64,000 nt of DNA from Letharia columbiana (GCF_014066305.1 NW_023501038.1:248001-312000), one strand, 5' to 3'. Shown: positions 1 to 12,859, counted from the first letter of the stretch. Numbers and translations: made by a program. Notes: generated from the letters alone by a model not told the origin.

Positions 1-103
1 GAGATTAGTTCTACTATCAAATATACTATTAAATTTCATAACGACACTACGTCTTTTATAGTCTATGTTCGCTAGCTAATCGTTAGTAAACTACGCCCTT
101 ATA
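1..103 (+). mobile_element. 3' end of a Gypsy-A LTR
   Basis: This stretch aligns along its whole length with the last 100 bases of the Gypsy-A 5' LTR at 10868-10974, including the shared GCTAGCTAATCGTTAG segment. It stops at the same terminal TATA (RIP form of a TACA end). The sequence immediately to the right is the integrase of an oppositely oriented element, so this is either a solo LTR or the right edge of a Gypsy-A inserted into Gypsy-B. The left edge lies outside the window. Confidence 0.8.
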
Positions 104-640
104 CTTCTTAGCGATAATATTTTTATCGATATCGAAATAGATTACGTTATACGTAGTAACGTTTCTTAATAAATCGATCGATCGCTATTTAAATAGCGTT
201 ATAGTTATTAGATATAAATAAGCCTATAACGAAGTCGATTAATATATCTTATTATCGCTTCTATAAGATTAATAGAAATTATAGTAAATTATACTCTCGA
301 TTATGAGACGCCTTAGTTCTTTAATAAATATAGTAATTCTAAATATAGATAGCTACGATAATTCTTATATCTTATTAATAGTATTTTCTTTTAAGTAGCT
401 TATAAGTATATACTATCTCGAGATATTCGTAGAATAATTAATCGTATATCTCTCGAATAATATCGATATATATATTATCGAATATTTATAAACGATTCTA
501 ATAATAAAGTACCTCGTCTTATACGAAGTATTTACTAAGAGTAATCTCTTAAAACTTATTCTTATTTTCGACGATAGTCTTACGAATTTCTATATAATAC
601 TCGTCTTTCTTATTAACTTCTACTATCTTATAATAAATAA
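104..640 (-). pseudogene. Gypsy-B integrase, N-terminal part (broken)
   Basis: The minus-strand translation shows the approach to the H2C2 zinc-binding region (a KKDEYYIEIRK-like stretch, then a segment ending in a YTYKL-like motif). It continues toward the catalytic core and ends where the Gypsy-A LTR begins. The remainder of the core with the last catalytic residues is missing. In an active element this protein would join cDNA to the chromosome in the nucleus. Stops and the truncation make it a relic. Confidence 0.7.
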
Positions 641-699
641 AATCGTTAATTATATATATATCGATATATTCGCTATTTAATTTCAATCGATTAGAGATA

Positions 700-1205
700 A
701 GAATTATTTAATACTATTAATATAATTATTTATTTTTAAAATTAATTAATTTATATCTAGCTATTCGTATAAGTATATTCACCTTAATATTTTAAGATCT
801 CGATTAATAAATAATCTTTATATTAAATTCTAATAATATATTTAAATATCGAGTCTAGCGTCGACTAAGATCTCTTCCCTTAGTAAAATATATTAATTCT
901 TTATAATCGATAAAGATTCTAATAAAGATATTTATATATTCTAGCTTAAGACGTTAGTATTCTAAATAATAAATAATTATTAATAATTTCTTATCGTAGA
1001 TCTAATAATTATATTCGATCGAGATTAGATTTTTACTATAGAAGACTATCGAGTAAAGTACTCTCTTATTATTATATTAAGAAAAAATATCTTCGTTAAT
1101 ATAGTTAAAAGAGTTAGTCTCTAAAACGATCTTTTTTATTCTATCGAAATAACGTAGAACTAAAGCTTTAATAACGGCGACTTTAAGAAAGTAAAAGGCT
1201 TTTTA
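700..1205 (-). pseudogene. Gypsy-B RNase H domain (broken)
   Basis: Directly downstream of the RT relic in the same orientation, the minus-strand translation contains the family signature in order. There is a LKVAVIKALVLRYFDR-like entry, an ETNSFNY block (normally ETDAS/ETDSSDY), a YDKKLLIIIYYLEY block (YDKELLAIV), a FIDYKELIYF block (TDHKNL.YF) and LSRR. Two of the catalytic aspartates are replaced by asparagine, which is the expected result of RIP on the opposite strand. The domain normally degrades the RNA of the RNA-DNA hybrid. Confidence 0.8.
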
Positions 1206-2060
1206 ATATACTAAGGATTAATCAAATATAGCCTTCTTTACGATAAGTTTTATTATAAATTTAACTATTTTAAAGAAGTCTCTAATAAATTGCTAGTAAA
1301 AATTATAAAATTCGATAAAGGCCTATATCTCTTTAAGGTTAATAGATATAGTTTACTTAATAATAGCCTAGATTTTAATAGAGTTTATTTATAACTCGTT
1401 TATAGATATTAATAGATCTAGAAACTTAGTTTTTTAAATATAGAATTCGTATTTAAGAATATTTATCTAAAGGTTGACGTTTTTTAATTTCTAAAGGATT
1501 TATCTAACGTATTAAATATATTTCTTTTTTATCTTATTATAAATAAGTATATTATCGAGGTAAATCTAATAGAAGTTATTTAGATACTCGAATAGAATAT
1601 TATTTATATATTATTAATATATAATCGAGTCGTTAATTAGTTTAAAGGGGAAGACTTAATACTTATATATCTTAAGAAAGATAATAAAAGTAATAAAATT
1701 CTCGCTATCGAGGTATATATATAGTTTATTAAATACGGCTATAATATCTAATCGAGTAAGATATTTATATTTCTAGATTCTTATTAAAATCTTATCTATT
1801 AATAAGATTAAGTATCGATTTCTTTTAATAATAGCGTTTAACTTTTAATAGTTTACGTAAAAATATAATTCTCTATTTAACTTTTCCGCGAATAGAATAA
1901 GTAAGGCGAATAGTGTATAGCTTAATATTATAAATTTCTTCTTTAGATATTTATTTAGATACTTCTTTATCTATTCTAATTTATATTCTAATATTAAATA
2001 GATTCTACTTTTTAAAAGTTTCATCTTATCGAAGCTATCGTTAAATTTTAGCTTATAATT
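1206..2060 (-). pseudogene. Gypsy-B reverse transcriptase (broken)
   Basis: The minus-strand translation includes FPFKLIND (normally FPFGLTNA), the active-site YLDNILIY at about 1536-1566 (normally YLDDILIY), and the downstream thumb and connection motifs KYEFYI, FLDLLIS and FIEFYNFY*QFIRDF. These define a Ty3/Gypsy RT. One catalytic aspartate is mutated and glutamine codons are now stops. The amino-terminal fingers are present but less readable toward 2060. Confidence 0.85.
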
Positions 2061-3204
2061 ATAAGAATAATATAAAAGAAATATATTTATCTTAGTTTTA
2101 TCGAAAATATCGAGATAATTATAATACTTCGTAGATAGCTTACGTTTTATCTTCTTAGAACTAATCTCGTCGATACTATTAATCTAAATAAGATAATAAG
2201 AATTATAATATCTTTTATATTTCTTTTCTAAGTTATAGAAATAGAGTTTATTAATCGATATACGAGAATCGCGAGATATTTAATTAATAAAAGATATATA
2301 TAATATTAGCGAGTTATTATAGATCTTATTTATCGTTAATATAAATAGTTTATTATCTTTTTTACGAGCTAGTTAATAGTAAGCCGCTATATTAATCTTA
2401 GCGATATTAATAAACTTAAGCTTCTTACTATTCTTATCCTTATTTAATAAGAAGATATTCGAATTAATCTTATTATCGTAGATAAATAAGAAAAGACTTT
2501 ATCGTTTTAGTATAATAGATAAGAAAATAGATAGTATAAGTAGTTATAGCTTCGGAGTTAATAGAAAGAGAAGATTATTTATTATTAATATTTAATTATT
2601 ATTATAATTATATCGATCGAATAGAAAGAGTATCTTATCTTATAATATATTAAGAACTATCTCGTATTTATTTATCTATAATTTTTTAACTATTATATCG
2701 TATTTTAATAATATAATTAATATTAGATATATTTCTTCTTAATAGTTTTTTACTATTATTATAAAGAGTAAATAATATATAATTAATCGTTTTATAATCT
2801 AGTCGTTATAATCTTTAATAATTTAAATTATAATAGTAAGAGTAATTCTAGATATAAGATCTTATATATCGCTAGAATTAAGAATTTATTTATAACTATA
2901 TAAATATTAATATATTTATTATTTATAAGAGAGTTCTAAAGTAAATACTTTCTTTCTTATAAAGATAGTATAATTTATATATAAAAAGAATAACGTATTA
3001 AGACGTTATTAGAGATATCTATTAAATATACTTTATAAGTATCTCTTATTATAACTTTAAAAGAGATTATTTATTTCTCGAATTTAAAGAAGAATCGTCG
3101 CTATTCGTAATATCGACGTTATTAATTTTAAATTCTTTATCTATTTCTATCGCGTAAAGTTATATCTTCTCGAAGGTCTTTTTATCGATCTCGATTTAAG
3201 TAGT

Positions 3205-3262
3205 TATTATATAATTCTTTCGATAGTAATCTTTCTTATTATAGTTATAGTATATTAATTCT
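3205..3262 (-). pseudogene. Gypsy-B gag CCHC zinc knuckle (broken)
   Basis: The minus-strand reading LIYYNYNKKDYYRKNY has the spacing of a nucleocapsid CX2CX4HX4C knuckle. All three cysteines and the histidine now read as tyrosine, as expected for TGY to TAY and CAY to TAY transitions. It marks the C-terminal end of gag, upstream of protease and RT. The rest of gag, at about 3270-4390, is recognisable only by position. Confidence 0.65.
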
Positions 3263-4390
3263 CTTAATTTTAAATTAATTATAATATTTAGAGGCGTAAT
3301 AATTATACTTAAACTAGATTCGATAACGAGTATAAGACGTATATTAGTCGCGGGTATTATTATTAATATTCGTATTATAGTTAACTTAATAATAGTCTTT
3401 ATAAACTTAAAATTCTTATAATTAGTATATTATAAGTTATTTAGCTTTCGAAGATATTCTTTTATAGTCTTTAAGATAGTAAAATCTTCTACGATCTATT
3501 ATACCTTCTTTAATTTCTTTTTTAATTTCTTAGAAAGATAGTTTTTTAGTATAAGAATTTTATTATAATTAAGAATAATATCTAGTTAAATAAAGTCTAA
3601 ATAGAAATCGATAAAGAATCGAGTCTCTTATTATAGAGTATATATATTACGTAATATATTATTATATCGATTTAAGTTCTTATAGATATCGATTAACTCG
3701 TTTATAATCTTAATAAAAGATTAATATAAGTTAGTAAAGTTTCGAAGTCTTCTATATATTATATATTATATAGTCTTATCGCTAAATCGCGAGACTATAT
3801 AGATTATCTTAAAGTTCTTAATAAGATAATAATCGCTATTAATCTTAAATTTCTATTCTATTCTAAAGAATTAGTCGTTTTAGATAAAGTCGCTATCGTC
3901 GATAAATAGAGATAGATCTAAGATCTTAATTAATTTCTCTTTTAAATATCTAGACGTACGTTTCTCCTTAATCGATAATAGTCGTAAGTCTTTTATTAAC
4001 TATATTTTAAGGTTATTAACTTTTCGCTATATAAAAGTTATATTCTTCTAAAAGTCTTAAACTAGTTAATTTATCTTCTTAATTATTCTATAAATCTAAT
4101 ATAAATTATTTATAATTAAATTCTTTTTTATTACGATAATATAATATCGAGTAATAATCTTTCGAAAATTATCTTATTTCTAACGAATTTTATTTAATAT
4201 AGTTATAAATTTATTAAGTTAGTATTTAATTTAATATTATAGTTATAGATTATTAGCGATATCTTAAAATATATCTATTAAATCTATTTCGTTAAGAGTA
4301 TTATCTAATAGAATTAATACTCGTTAAAACTTAATTTACTCTAATAGAGTCTTAATTTAATTTATTTTTTCGATATTAAACTTTACTATA

Positions 4391-5956
4391 AGAAAGAAGA
4401 AAGAAAGATTTAAAATAAAGTGAAGAGGAGTTTAAATACTTCGAAAGAATAGATATTAGAGATATTAGATATATTAGAGAATAATAAAGCCTCTTTAAGA
4501 CGTATCGAAATTATTCGATATTAAGAATAAAAAATTTCACTATAAAGTCTAAGATAAGATTATTTCTTTATGAGAATTTAATATATTTATTTTTTAATTA
4601 TTTAAGATATTAAGAAGATTATAAGTACTTTAAATAATAGTTTTTCGAGTATACTTACTCCGCTTAGAGGGTCTCTTATCTTATAGAGAAGTTATATATA
4701 AGAAAGTTTCGAAGAATAATATCTTTAATTAACTATAACTCGGCCGTTTCTTATCTAATTAGGGCTTCGTTAAAATTCTAGATATTATAGTATATAAAGT
4801 TATAAGTAATACTACTATAAGATAATATTAGCTATTTCTTTTAATTCGCTAGCCGTATAAATAGTTTAATATCTTCTTTATCCCTCGACTACTATTTATT
4901 AAAACCGTTTCGCTATTTCTTTTAGACTCTTTAAAATCGATTTATCTATTTAATAAGCTTATTTAGAAATACGATAGCTTAACTTAATTTCTTATTAAAG
5001 CCTCTATTAGCGCGTTTCTTTAAATTCGTTCGCTAATATAAATAAAATAAGTAAATTAATCTTAGTTATAGTATTAGAATCGATATAGATATAATATTAA
5101 TATAGATATATTAAATAAGATAACTAAGATATCGAATTATATAGATAAAAAGAAGATATAATATAATAGAGGATACCTCCGCTAAGACTCGCTAGTTATA
5201 GAATTAAGAAATATATTAAGAATACGCTCGTAATACGAAGTTTAAGTAAATAGTATTATTAAAATTATTAGAAAAGCTATATAAAATATTAAGAAGGCTT
5301 AAGATAATAGAGAAGATAAAGAAGATAAAGTAAAATAAAAGATTTCGAAGATATTTTAAGAAATATTAGAAAAAGCCTATAGATAGCTAAGCTATAAATT
5401 AGAATACTAGATATATATTATAAATAGATACTATCGTAATATTATTAATTTATATTTAATATTATTATAATATTAAGAAAAGTAGAGAAAGCGTAGCTCT
5501 ATACTCTAATCTTTAGAATTTAGAAATATTTATATTTCGTTTTATAATTATAGAAATCTATAATATTTAATTATTTCTATAGCTATTCTACTTATTATTA
5601 ATCTCTTATAATTATATTCTATATATCTAATATCTCTTTTAATAATAAATCTAGAATAATAGATAATAAGAATAATTAAGTTCTTATAATTCTATCTAAA
5701 AGATAGATTTTTAAAGTCTATATATAATAATTATATATAGATTACTAGTATAAATACTTCTCTACTTTTTAAATATATTAAATCTTATTTTTTTTAAATA
5801 TATATTAAATAATAAAAGATAGCGTTTTTAATAAAGAGATAATAGAATATTAAAGAATTAATAAAATATAATTAATAATTTATATAAAAGCGTTAGATAG
5901 CGCTAGAATAGAAGAATAATCTAGATATTATATAATAATTATATTAATAATATAAT
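4391..5956. other. Unassigned RIP-degraded stretch between Gypsy-B and the giant hAT
   Basis: The first 450 bases may be the Gypsy-B leader or 5' LTR, but no second LTR copy is present to test this. From about 4960 to 5600 the plus strand has a fairly continuous frame whose stops sit where glutamine codons are likely. It reads as basic, helix-rich blocks such as KIKDFEDILRNIRKSL. I do not recognise it. This stretch is also the left flank of the hAT insertion, with the 8-bp duplication at 5949-5956. Confidence 0.5.
5949..5956. repeat. Left target-site duplication of giant hAT copy 1
   Basis: AATATAAT here matches AATATAAC at 24301-24308 in 7 of 8 bases. The single difference is a C/T change as RIP would make. 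An 8-bp duplication is the hallmark of hAT integration. Confidence 0.8.
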
Positions 5957-6170
5957 TACTAGTCGAAAAGATATAATATAATATAGAATATTAATCTACT
6001 ATATTATACTCTAATATAATATAAATTATTAAGATTTATATTATCTTATATCTAATATAATATAGAATCTTAGCGATATATATTACGATATAATATATTT
6101 ATAAGATTATATTATAATATAATATATATATAGAATATTTTAATTAAGATTTCTATATTTAGAAGTAGCT
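5957..6170 (+). repeat. Left terminal inverted repeat of giant hAT copy 1
   Basis: About 24 outer bases pair nearly perfectly with the right end. Further in, the block around ATCTTAGCGATATATATTAC and the ATTTCTATATTTA block recur inverted at 24087-24190, giving an imperfect TIR of roughly 215 bases. Confidence 0.8.
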
Positions 6171-6539
6171 ATTTTAATTATTATTCTAGTTAATAATTAC
6201 GCTAAATTAATAAGATATAGAATTAAATACGATTATATTTTATTACTCTATATATATAAAAGAAAGCGAGCTATATCTACTAATAATAAGAAAAGCTTAT
6301 CTTTCTTTAATACTAGTTACGCGAAATCCGCCGATACTTTATAATTAAAGTCGTCGACGATGATTTTATATATCTATTACGTATTTTCGATATCGCTATC
6401 TAATATAAAATTATATATATTATAATTATAGCCTTTTTATTAAATCGTCGATTTAGAAAAGTTAATATATTTCTTAATATTCTCTCGAAAATATCGTAGC
6501 TTAATATAATAAGCTATATTTCTCTAAGCTATCTTCTCG

Positions 6540-9130
6540 CGATATATAAAAAAAAGATTAGATATAGAAAGTATATAAAAGTATATTTAATAATTCTAGA
6601 ACGAATTAGCGATATCTATAATAATAATTAGAATTAAGAATTAGATATACTTAAATAAAAGATAGCTTTATACTACTCGTATAATAGCGATAATAATAAC
6701 TAAGATTAAAATATCGATTTAGATAATATAGCTTTTATAGTAAACTTTTTATTATTATATATTAGATTAATTATATATAAATAAAAATCTATAATTTTAT
6801 CTTCTAGATATAATTATATTTAATATTTTAAGATTTTTATAATAGCTTAATACTTATTAGCTAGCGTATTAATATTATTATATCTAAGCTATAATAGCGC
6901 TTATCGTTAAATTCTATATTACGCTCTCGAGTAGTTTAAAAAATAGAATTTACTTAATTATTAGCGCGTATAATAAAATTATTCTTAATACTTATATCTT
7001 ATTTAGCTTCGATATTATTTATTTTCTTCTAATTTAAGCTTTTATCTTTATTTATATATATAATAATTCGCGCGATAAATAGAATTTTAAATTTCTTCGT
7101 AATTACGCTCGCGTATTTTTTTTATATAATATTATTAAAATATAAGTTTATTAGAATAATAATTAGAACTAGAAGCTACTTATCGCTTATCTATTATATC
7201 TTATCTAATTTACTTAAGAGTTTACTTCTATTATAATAACGATATATTAATATATTTAATTTTATACTTTTTAATAATTATAGCGTAGTTAATAGCTAAG
7301 ATATTAACTTTCTTTATTTTCTTAATTAGTTTCTTCTTAAATATAAATATATTTATTCGCTATCGCGATCTCTTAATATTTTTATTTTAATTAAGCTTAT
7401 TCTCCGCTTTTCGTTTTAATTAAGAATCTAATCGCTATTTAATTAATTTATATTAAGACTCTTTAATATCGCTATCGTTATTAATATTTAATACTTATTA
7501 TAGTAAATTATTAAACTTAGTCTCTTCTACTTTAATTACTATAAAAAGATAAATTAGTAGATATATATAAAAGAATTAAAGGGCTTATACGAATATCTAC
7601 GAATATTAAGCTATTCTTAATTTTAATTAAAGCTCGTTTTATTAAAAAGTGCGTTAATTCTAGTAAGTATCGATATTAGAAATAAAGAGAATATATATTA
7701 CGCGTTATTTTAAGTATATTATTATAGAGTTTAACTTAAAGAATAATTATTTTTATAAAGATAGTAAGACTTAAAGATAAGAAAGTAAGAACAAAATATA
7801 TAAAAATTTTAATAAGTTATAATAGTTTAACGCTAGCTAAATTAGATAAAAATAATTACTTACTAACTCGCTCTCTTAAATCTTTTATCTTTTAATCTAT
7901 ATAAATTATAATAATAATTATAATTATTATAGAAGTAGCTAAGATTATATTAGATAATAGCGCTTAATAAATATAATTCGCTTAAGCTTAAATCTTTAAA
8001 ATTAAAGAGAAAGCGTTTTATTAATATCTAATTTAAGCTAAACGATATAAAGTAATTTAAAAATTTAATACGCGCGATAGATATCTAAGCTTTTCTTCCC
8101 CTCTTCTTTTTTTCTAAAATTTTCTTTTTTATATTAACTCTTCTTATTATTAGATTATCTTCTTTATATATTAAACTTCTATTTAAATAACTTAATATTA
8201 TTATAGCGATATTAAAAATATAACGTAGCTATTAAGCTATATATTTATTTTTTATCTTTTAATAACTTTAAGCTAATATATAGATAGATCGCGCGAAGAG
8301 CTTAATTTATATATATTTAATTTATTATTAATAGCTTTTCGAAAAAAGCTAATATTATTCTAGAGTGCTAGATATAGCGTTAAAATAAAGACTTTATTAG
8401 ATATTATTATCGCTTTTATTATTATCGCCTTTACTTTAATAAATATTACTCTCTACTTTAATAGATATTATCTTTACTTTAATAGATATCGCCTCTACTT
8501 TAGTAATATTAAAACGTTAATAGAAACTAGATAGTATATTCTTTTAATTATTATTATATTTATTATATATAATTAACGCGAGCTATAACTTAAGCTTTAC
8601 GCGAGATTTATCGCTATTAAAAATTAACTAATCTTATAATTTCGAAGCTTTTCTTTTAGCGTCTAATTCGTTAAATTATACTTAATTAAAATCTATTAAA
8701 GCGCTATCACATTTAAAGATTCGCTCTTAAAGTATTATATAAGATAATAGAAATTTTTCTAAGTTTATTAGTTTAAGAGTAAATCTCTTATTATTACGCT
8801 TTATAATTAGCTCTAATAATTTCTATTTAAATAGATATTTATCTTTATACGATATATAAAAAATAAGTTATATTATAAAAAAAGATTTAAATCTTATAAT
8901 TATCTTAGCTAAGTCGTTTAAATTAAAAATAAAAATATATTTATCTTTATATAATTTAGCTATTAAATTAATTAATTATTATAAATATAATTATAAGATA
9001 TAATTATATATTATTGATTATCTTAATAATTATAAAAAGTATAAAAGAAATAAAATTATATAATTAAGTACTTATAAACTTTTCTCTTCTAAGTATTTAT
9101 TTTAATTTAGAGTTTAATCGCTATCTAATT
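6540..9130. repeat. 2.58-kb tandem unit 1 inside the giant hAT (cargo)
   Basis: The block starting GATTAGATATAGAAAGTA at 6556 recurs as GATAAGATATAGAAAGTA at 9139, a direct tandem repeat with a period of about 2583 bases. Each unit holds the same succession of landmarks, including a poly-pyrimidine tract near 8085-8115 and a heptad-type short repeat near 8392. The minus-strand translation is the more protein-like one, with lysine-rich blocks and stops at probable glutamine codons. I cannot assign a family. The same tandem arrangement is in hAT copy 2. Confidence 0.8.
8392..8515. repeat. 21-bp short tandem repeat in cargo unit 1
   Basis: Four to six copies of CTCTACTTTAATAGATATT-type units, 21 bases apart, are seen here and again near 57650-57740 and 60190-60290. 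The period is a multiple of three and the minus strand reads as repeated KVEAISI-like heptads, so it may come from a repetitive protein segment. Confidence 0.6.
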
Positions 9131-10664
9131 AAAAAAAAGATAAGATATAGAAAGTATATAAAAGTAGATTTAATAATTCTAGAACGGATTAACGATATTT
9201 ATAATAATAATTAGAATTAAGAATTAGATATATTTAAATAAAAGATAGCTTCGCGTTACTTATATAATAGTAAGAGTAATAGCTAAGATTAAAGTATTAA
9301 TTTAGATAGCGTAGCTTTCGTAATAGACTTTTTATTATTATATATTAGATTAATTATATATTAATAAAGATTTATAATTTTATCTTTTAGACGTAATCGC
9401 GTTTAATATCTTAAGATTTCTATAATAGCTTAATACTTATTAGCTAACGCGTTAATACTTTTATATTTAAATTATAATAAAGCTTATCGTTAAATTCTAT
9501 ATCGCGCTTTCGAGTAATTTAAAAGATAAAGTCTATTTAATTATTAGCGCGTATAATAGAATTATTTTTAATACTTATATTTTATTTAGCTTCGATATTA
9601 TCTATTTCCTTCTAATTCGAGCTTTTATCTTTATTTATATATATAATAATTTACGCGAAGAGCGAAACTCTAAACTTTCTTTAAATTACGCTCGCGTATT
9701 TTTTTTATATAATATTATTAAAATATAAGTCTACTAGAATAATAACTAGAATTAGAAATTACTTATCGCTTATCTATTATATTTTATCTAATCTTCTTAA
9801 AAGCTTACTTCTATTTTAATTACGATATATTAATATATCTAGCTTTACGCTTATTATAAATTATAATATAATTAATAATTAAGATATTAACTTTCTTTAC
9901 TTTTTTAATTAATTTCTTCTTAAACGTAAATATATTTATTCGCTATCGCGATCTCTTAATATTTTTATTTTTACTAAGCTTATTCTTTACTTTTCGTTTT
10001 AATTAAAAATCTAATCGCCGTCTAATTAACCTACGTCGAGACTCTTTAATATTATTATTATTATTAATATTTAATACTTATTATAATAAATTATTAAACT
10101 TAATATCTTCTACTTTAATCGCTATAAAAAGATAAGTTAATAAATATATATAAAGAAATTAAAGGGCTTATACGAATATCTATAAATACTAAGCTATACT
10201 TAATTTTAATTAATACTTATTTTATTAAAAAGTGTATTAATTCTAATAAGTATCGAAGTTAGAAATAAAGAGTATATATCGCGTACTATTTTAATTATAA
10301 AGTTTAAGTTAAAAGAATAATTATTTATATAAAGAAAAGAAAATAAAAACGAAATACGCGAAAATTTTAATAAGTTATAATAGTTTTATTTTAATTAAGT
10401 TAGATAAGAATAATTATTTATTAACTCGCTCTTTTAGATATTTTATCTTTTAATCTATATAAGTTATAATAATAATTATAAATATTATAGAAGTAGATAA
10501 GATTATATTAGATAATAGCGCTTAATAAATATAATTCGCTTAAGCTTAAATCTTTAAAATTAAAAAGAAAACGCGTTATTTATTAATACTTAAATTAAGC
10601 TAGATAATATAAAGTAATCTAAATATTTAATATACGCGAAAAAAATATAAAATTTCTTCTTCTC

Positions 10665-10670
<6 letters not shown>
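9131..10670. repeat. 2.58-kb tandem unit 2, truncated by Gypsy-A1
   Basis: This stretch aligns in the same orientation with 6540-8120. It stops at the thymine run and LTR of Gypsy-A1. The equivalent unit in hAT copy 2 continues for roughly 0.9 kb more (about 59890-60775), so that part was lost here. Confidence 0.8.

Positions 10671-10700
<30 letters not shown>
10671..10700. repeat. 30-base thymine homopolymer at the Gypsy-A1 junction
   Basis: Thirty consecutive T residues directly precede the 5' LTR. They replace the first approximately 7-9 bases of the LTR as judged from the 3' LTR at 17545. hAT copy 2 has only a short pyrimidine tract at the matching place. This could be a repair scar or an assembly artefact. 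Confidence 0.9.
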
Positions 10701-10703
<3 letters not shown>

Positions 10704-10974
10704 GATCTAATGCGTTATAGGCCTTAACGCTACTTACATTAAGGCGCCGACATCATATATTCTACGTTAGGATCCCTTTTAGAGTCTAGTTTTAATAACG
10801 TATTTTATATACCTAAGAGACTTAGCGAATATAGATCTACTTTATATACCTTAAAGTTTTAATATTTTTTAGAGATTAATTCTATTATTAAATATATTAT
10901 TAAACTTTATAACGATATTATATCTTTTATAATTTATACCCGCTAGCTAATCGTTAGCGGACTACGCTTTTATA
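10701..10974 (+). repeat. Gypsy-A1 5' LTR
   Basis: This aligns with 17545-17739 and, reverse-complemented, with 31523-31800 and 33508-33788. The full family LTR is about 281 bases. It starts TAATTATTAGATC (a RIP form of a TG start) and ends CGCTTTTATA. No clear tRNA primer-binding site is readable after RIP. Confidence 0.85.
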
Positions 10975-12010
10975 ATTCTAATCTCTCTATCTTTTAAAGA
11001 AAAAGATCTATTATTATTATAATATCGAATTTATCTCTAAATTATATAATAAAAAATAAAGATAATATTAAGAGCCGCTATAGCGTCGATAATAAGTTCG
11101 AGAATTTCTTATTAATAAAAGATCTTATTATAAAATAATATCTTATAATTATTAAGATCGAAAATTATTATCTAGAATAAGAATAAGAATTAACTATATT
11201 AAAGGTTTATAATTACGAGCTTTATAATATTAGCTTATCGTTTATAATTAATAAAAACTTATCTATATTAATTATTATCGCGTTTTTAGCGAATATATTA
11301 ATTAAGATAAAAATACTTTATTTTAAAAGAATATATTCTTATAAGAATATTAGTAAGAGAGAGTATCTACGCTAGTTCCGCGAAGTTAAAATTAAGTTTC
11401 TTATAAGTTCTAAATATTTTACTATTAACTAATTAAGAATTATTTATTATATATAATTCTTAAAAGATAATCTTAATATTTAATAATATAAATATTATTA
11501 AACTTATAGTTTAAAAGATATAACTTTTAAATTCTTTAAATAGTTTTTACTTAATTTAATAGCGAATTTAATAAATCGTTATCTTCTTATATATAAAAAG
11601 TAGAAGAAGATTAAATAACGCTTTAATTAGAAGATATCTATTTTTAAAATCTATTTAAAAAAGCTAAAGATTTATATAATCTTATTTTCTAAGAAGTATT
11701 AAGTTAATTTCTTCTTAGCTAAACTTAAATTAGAGTTTAAGAATAAAATCTTAAATATTAATAGTATATCGAAATAATAAAAAAAAATTCTTATCTAGAC
11801 TATTATATAGAAAAAGATTTTAAAACGCGTATACTTCGATAGCGATTTCTATTTAAAATCTTTAAGAGAGTTCGCTAAGAATAAGTCTTTAAAGAATTAA
11901 ATTTCGAAGTCTAAATTAATTTTAAACGACGGCGCTTATGTAGTATATATTTAAGATAATAATATAAAGTATAAAATTAAATTCTTTAACTCTAATTATA
12001 AGAAGAATAG

Positions 12011-12056
12011 TTATTTTTATTATAGAAAATAGAGTTATTAAATATCTAAGTATCTA
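12011..12056 (+). pseudogene. Gypsy-A1 gag CCHC zinc knuckle (broken)
   Basis: The reading YFYYRK*SY*ISKYL fits CX2CX4HX4C, with each cysteine and the histidine converted to tyrosine. It closes a gag region that runs from about 11000. The same sequence is present inverted near 30435-30490 (A2) and 54663-54708 (A3). Confidence 0.7.
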
Positions 12057-12859
12057 GATCTCGATAAATTATCTATAGTCTATATCGACGTAGTATTAAT
12101 AAAAAAAGATTTAATCTTATAATTATCTTAGAAGTAAGATAAGAATAATAATTAATAGAGATAATTTCTTCTATTTTTATAAAGAGATAAATAAAGCTTT
12201 AGAGTAAATAGAGGTAACTCGTTACTCTACTTAATATTAAAGTATATATTAATTTAATTTTATAAAAGTTTATAGTTTAATAAAACTTAGAATTTTATAA
12301 TATTATTTTATTATAATTAAAAGCGCTAAGTAATTAAAGTATATATTACTATAGCGCGTATTAGCTAAATTACTAATTAATAAATAATTAGAATTAAAGT
12401 AAAAAGTATAATATACTCTTTTATATTATTAATTAAAAAGGCTTTAATATTGTATTAAATATATTTAAATTAAATTAATTATAAGTATTATTAAATCTAG
12501 CGACGAAGTAATAGTAATTTAAAATTAATACTAATAAATTATAGATTAAAGAACTAGCTAAATTTATTTAAACTATTAAATAGAAGTTAAATATATTTAT
12601 AATTATATACGCTGCGATAACGCGTAGCGAATTAGAAAATAGATATAATCTAAAGCTTTCTTAGAAGTTATTAGAGTTTAATAATATTTTTTCTAATAAA
12701 AAAGTAGAAGTCTTATCTACGCTTAAGTAGAGAGATTATATTATTAAGATTAAAAGCGATAAAAAGTCGCTATATAATTTTTTATATAATTTATCTTAAA
12801 TAGAATTAACGAAGCTATAGCGTTATCTAAAGAATTTTCTTTAGAAAAATTAGATTTAT

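Larger units (their letters stand above)
104..4390 (-). mobile_element. Gypsy-B: degenerate Ty3/Gypsy retrotransposon, internal region
   Basis: Read on the minus strand, this region runs in Ty3/Gypsy order: gag with a CCHC knuckle, then reverse transcriptase, RNase H, and an integrase cut off at position 104 by a Gypsy-A LTR. Every frame is closed by stops, mostly TAA or TAG where CAA or CAG is expected, as RIP produces. The gag-side boundary near 4390 is estimated; the 5' LTR could lie in 4391-4850 but no partner LTR is present to prove it. The element is distinct in sequence from Gypsy-A. Confidence 0.85.
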
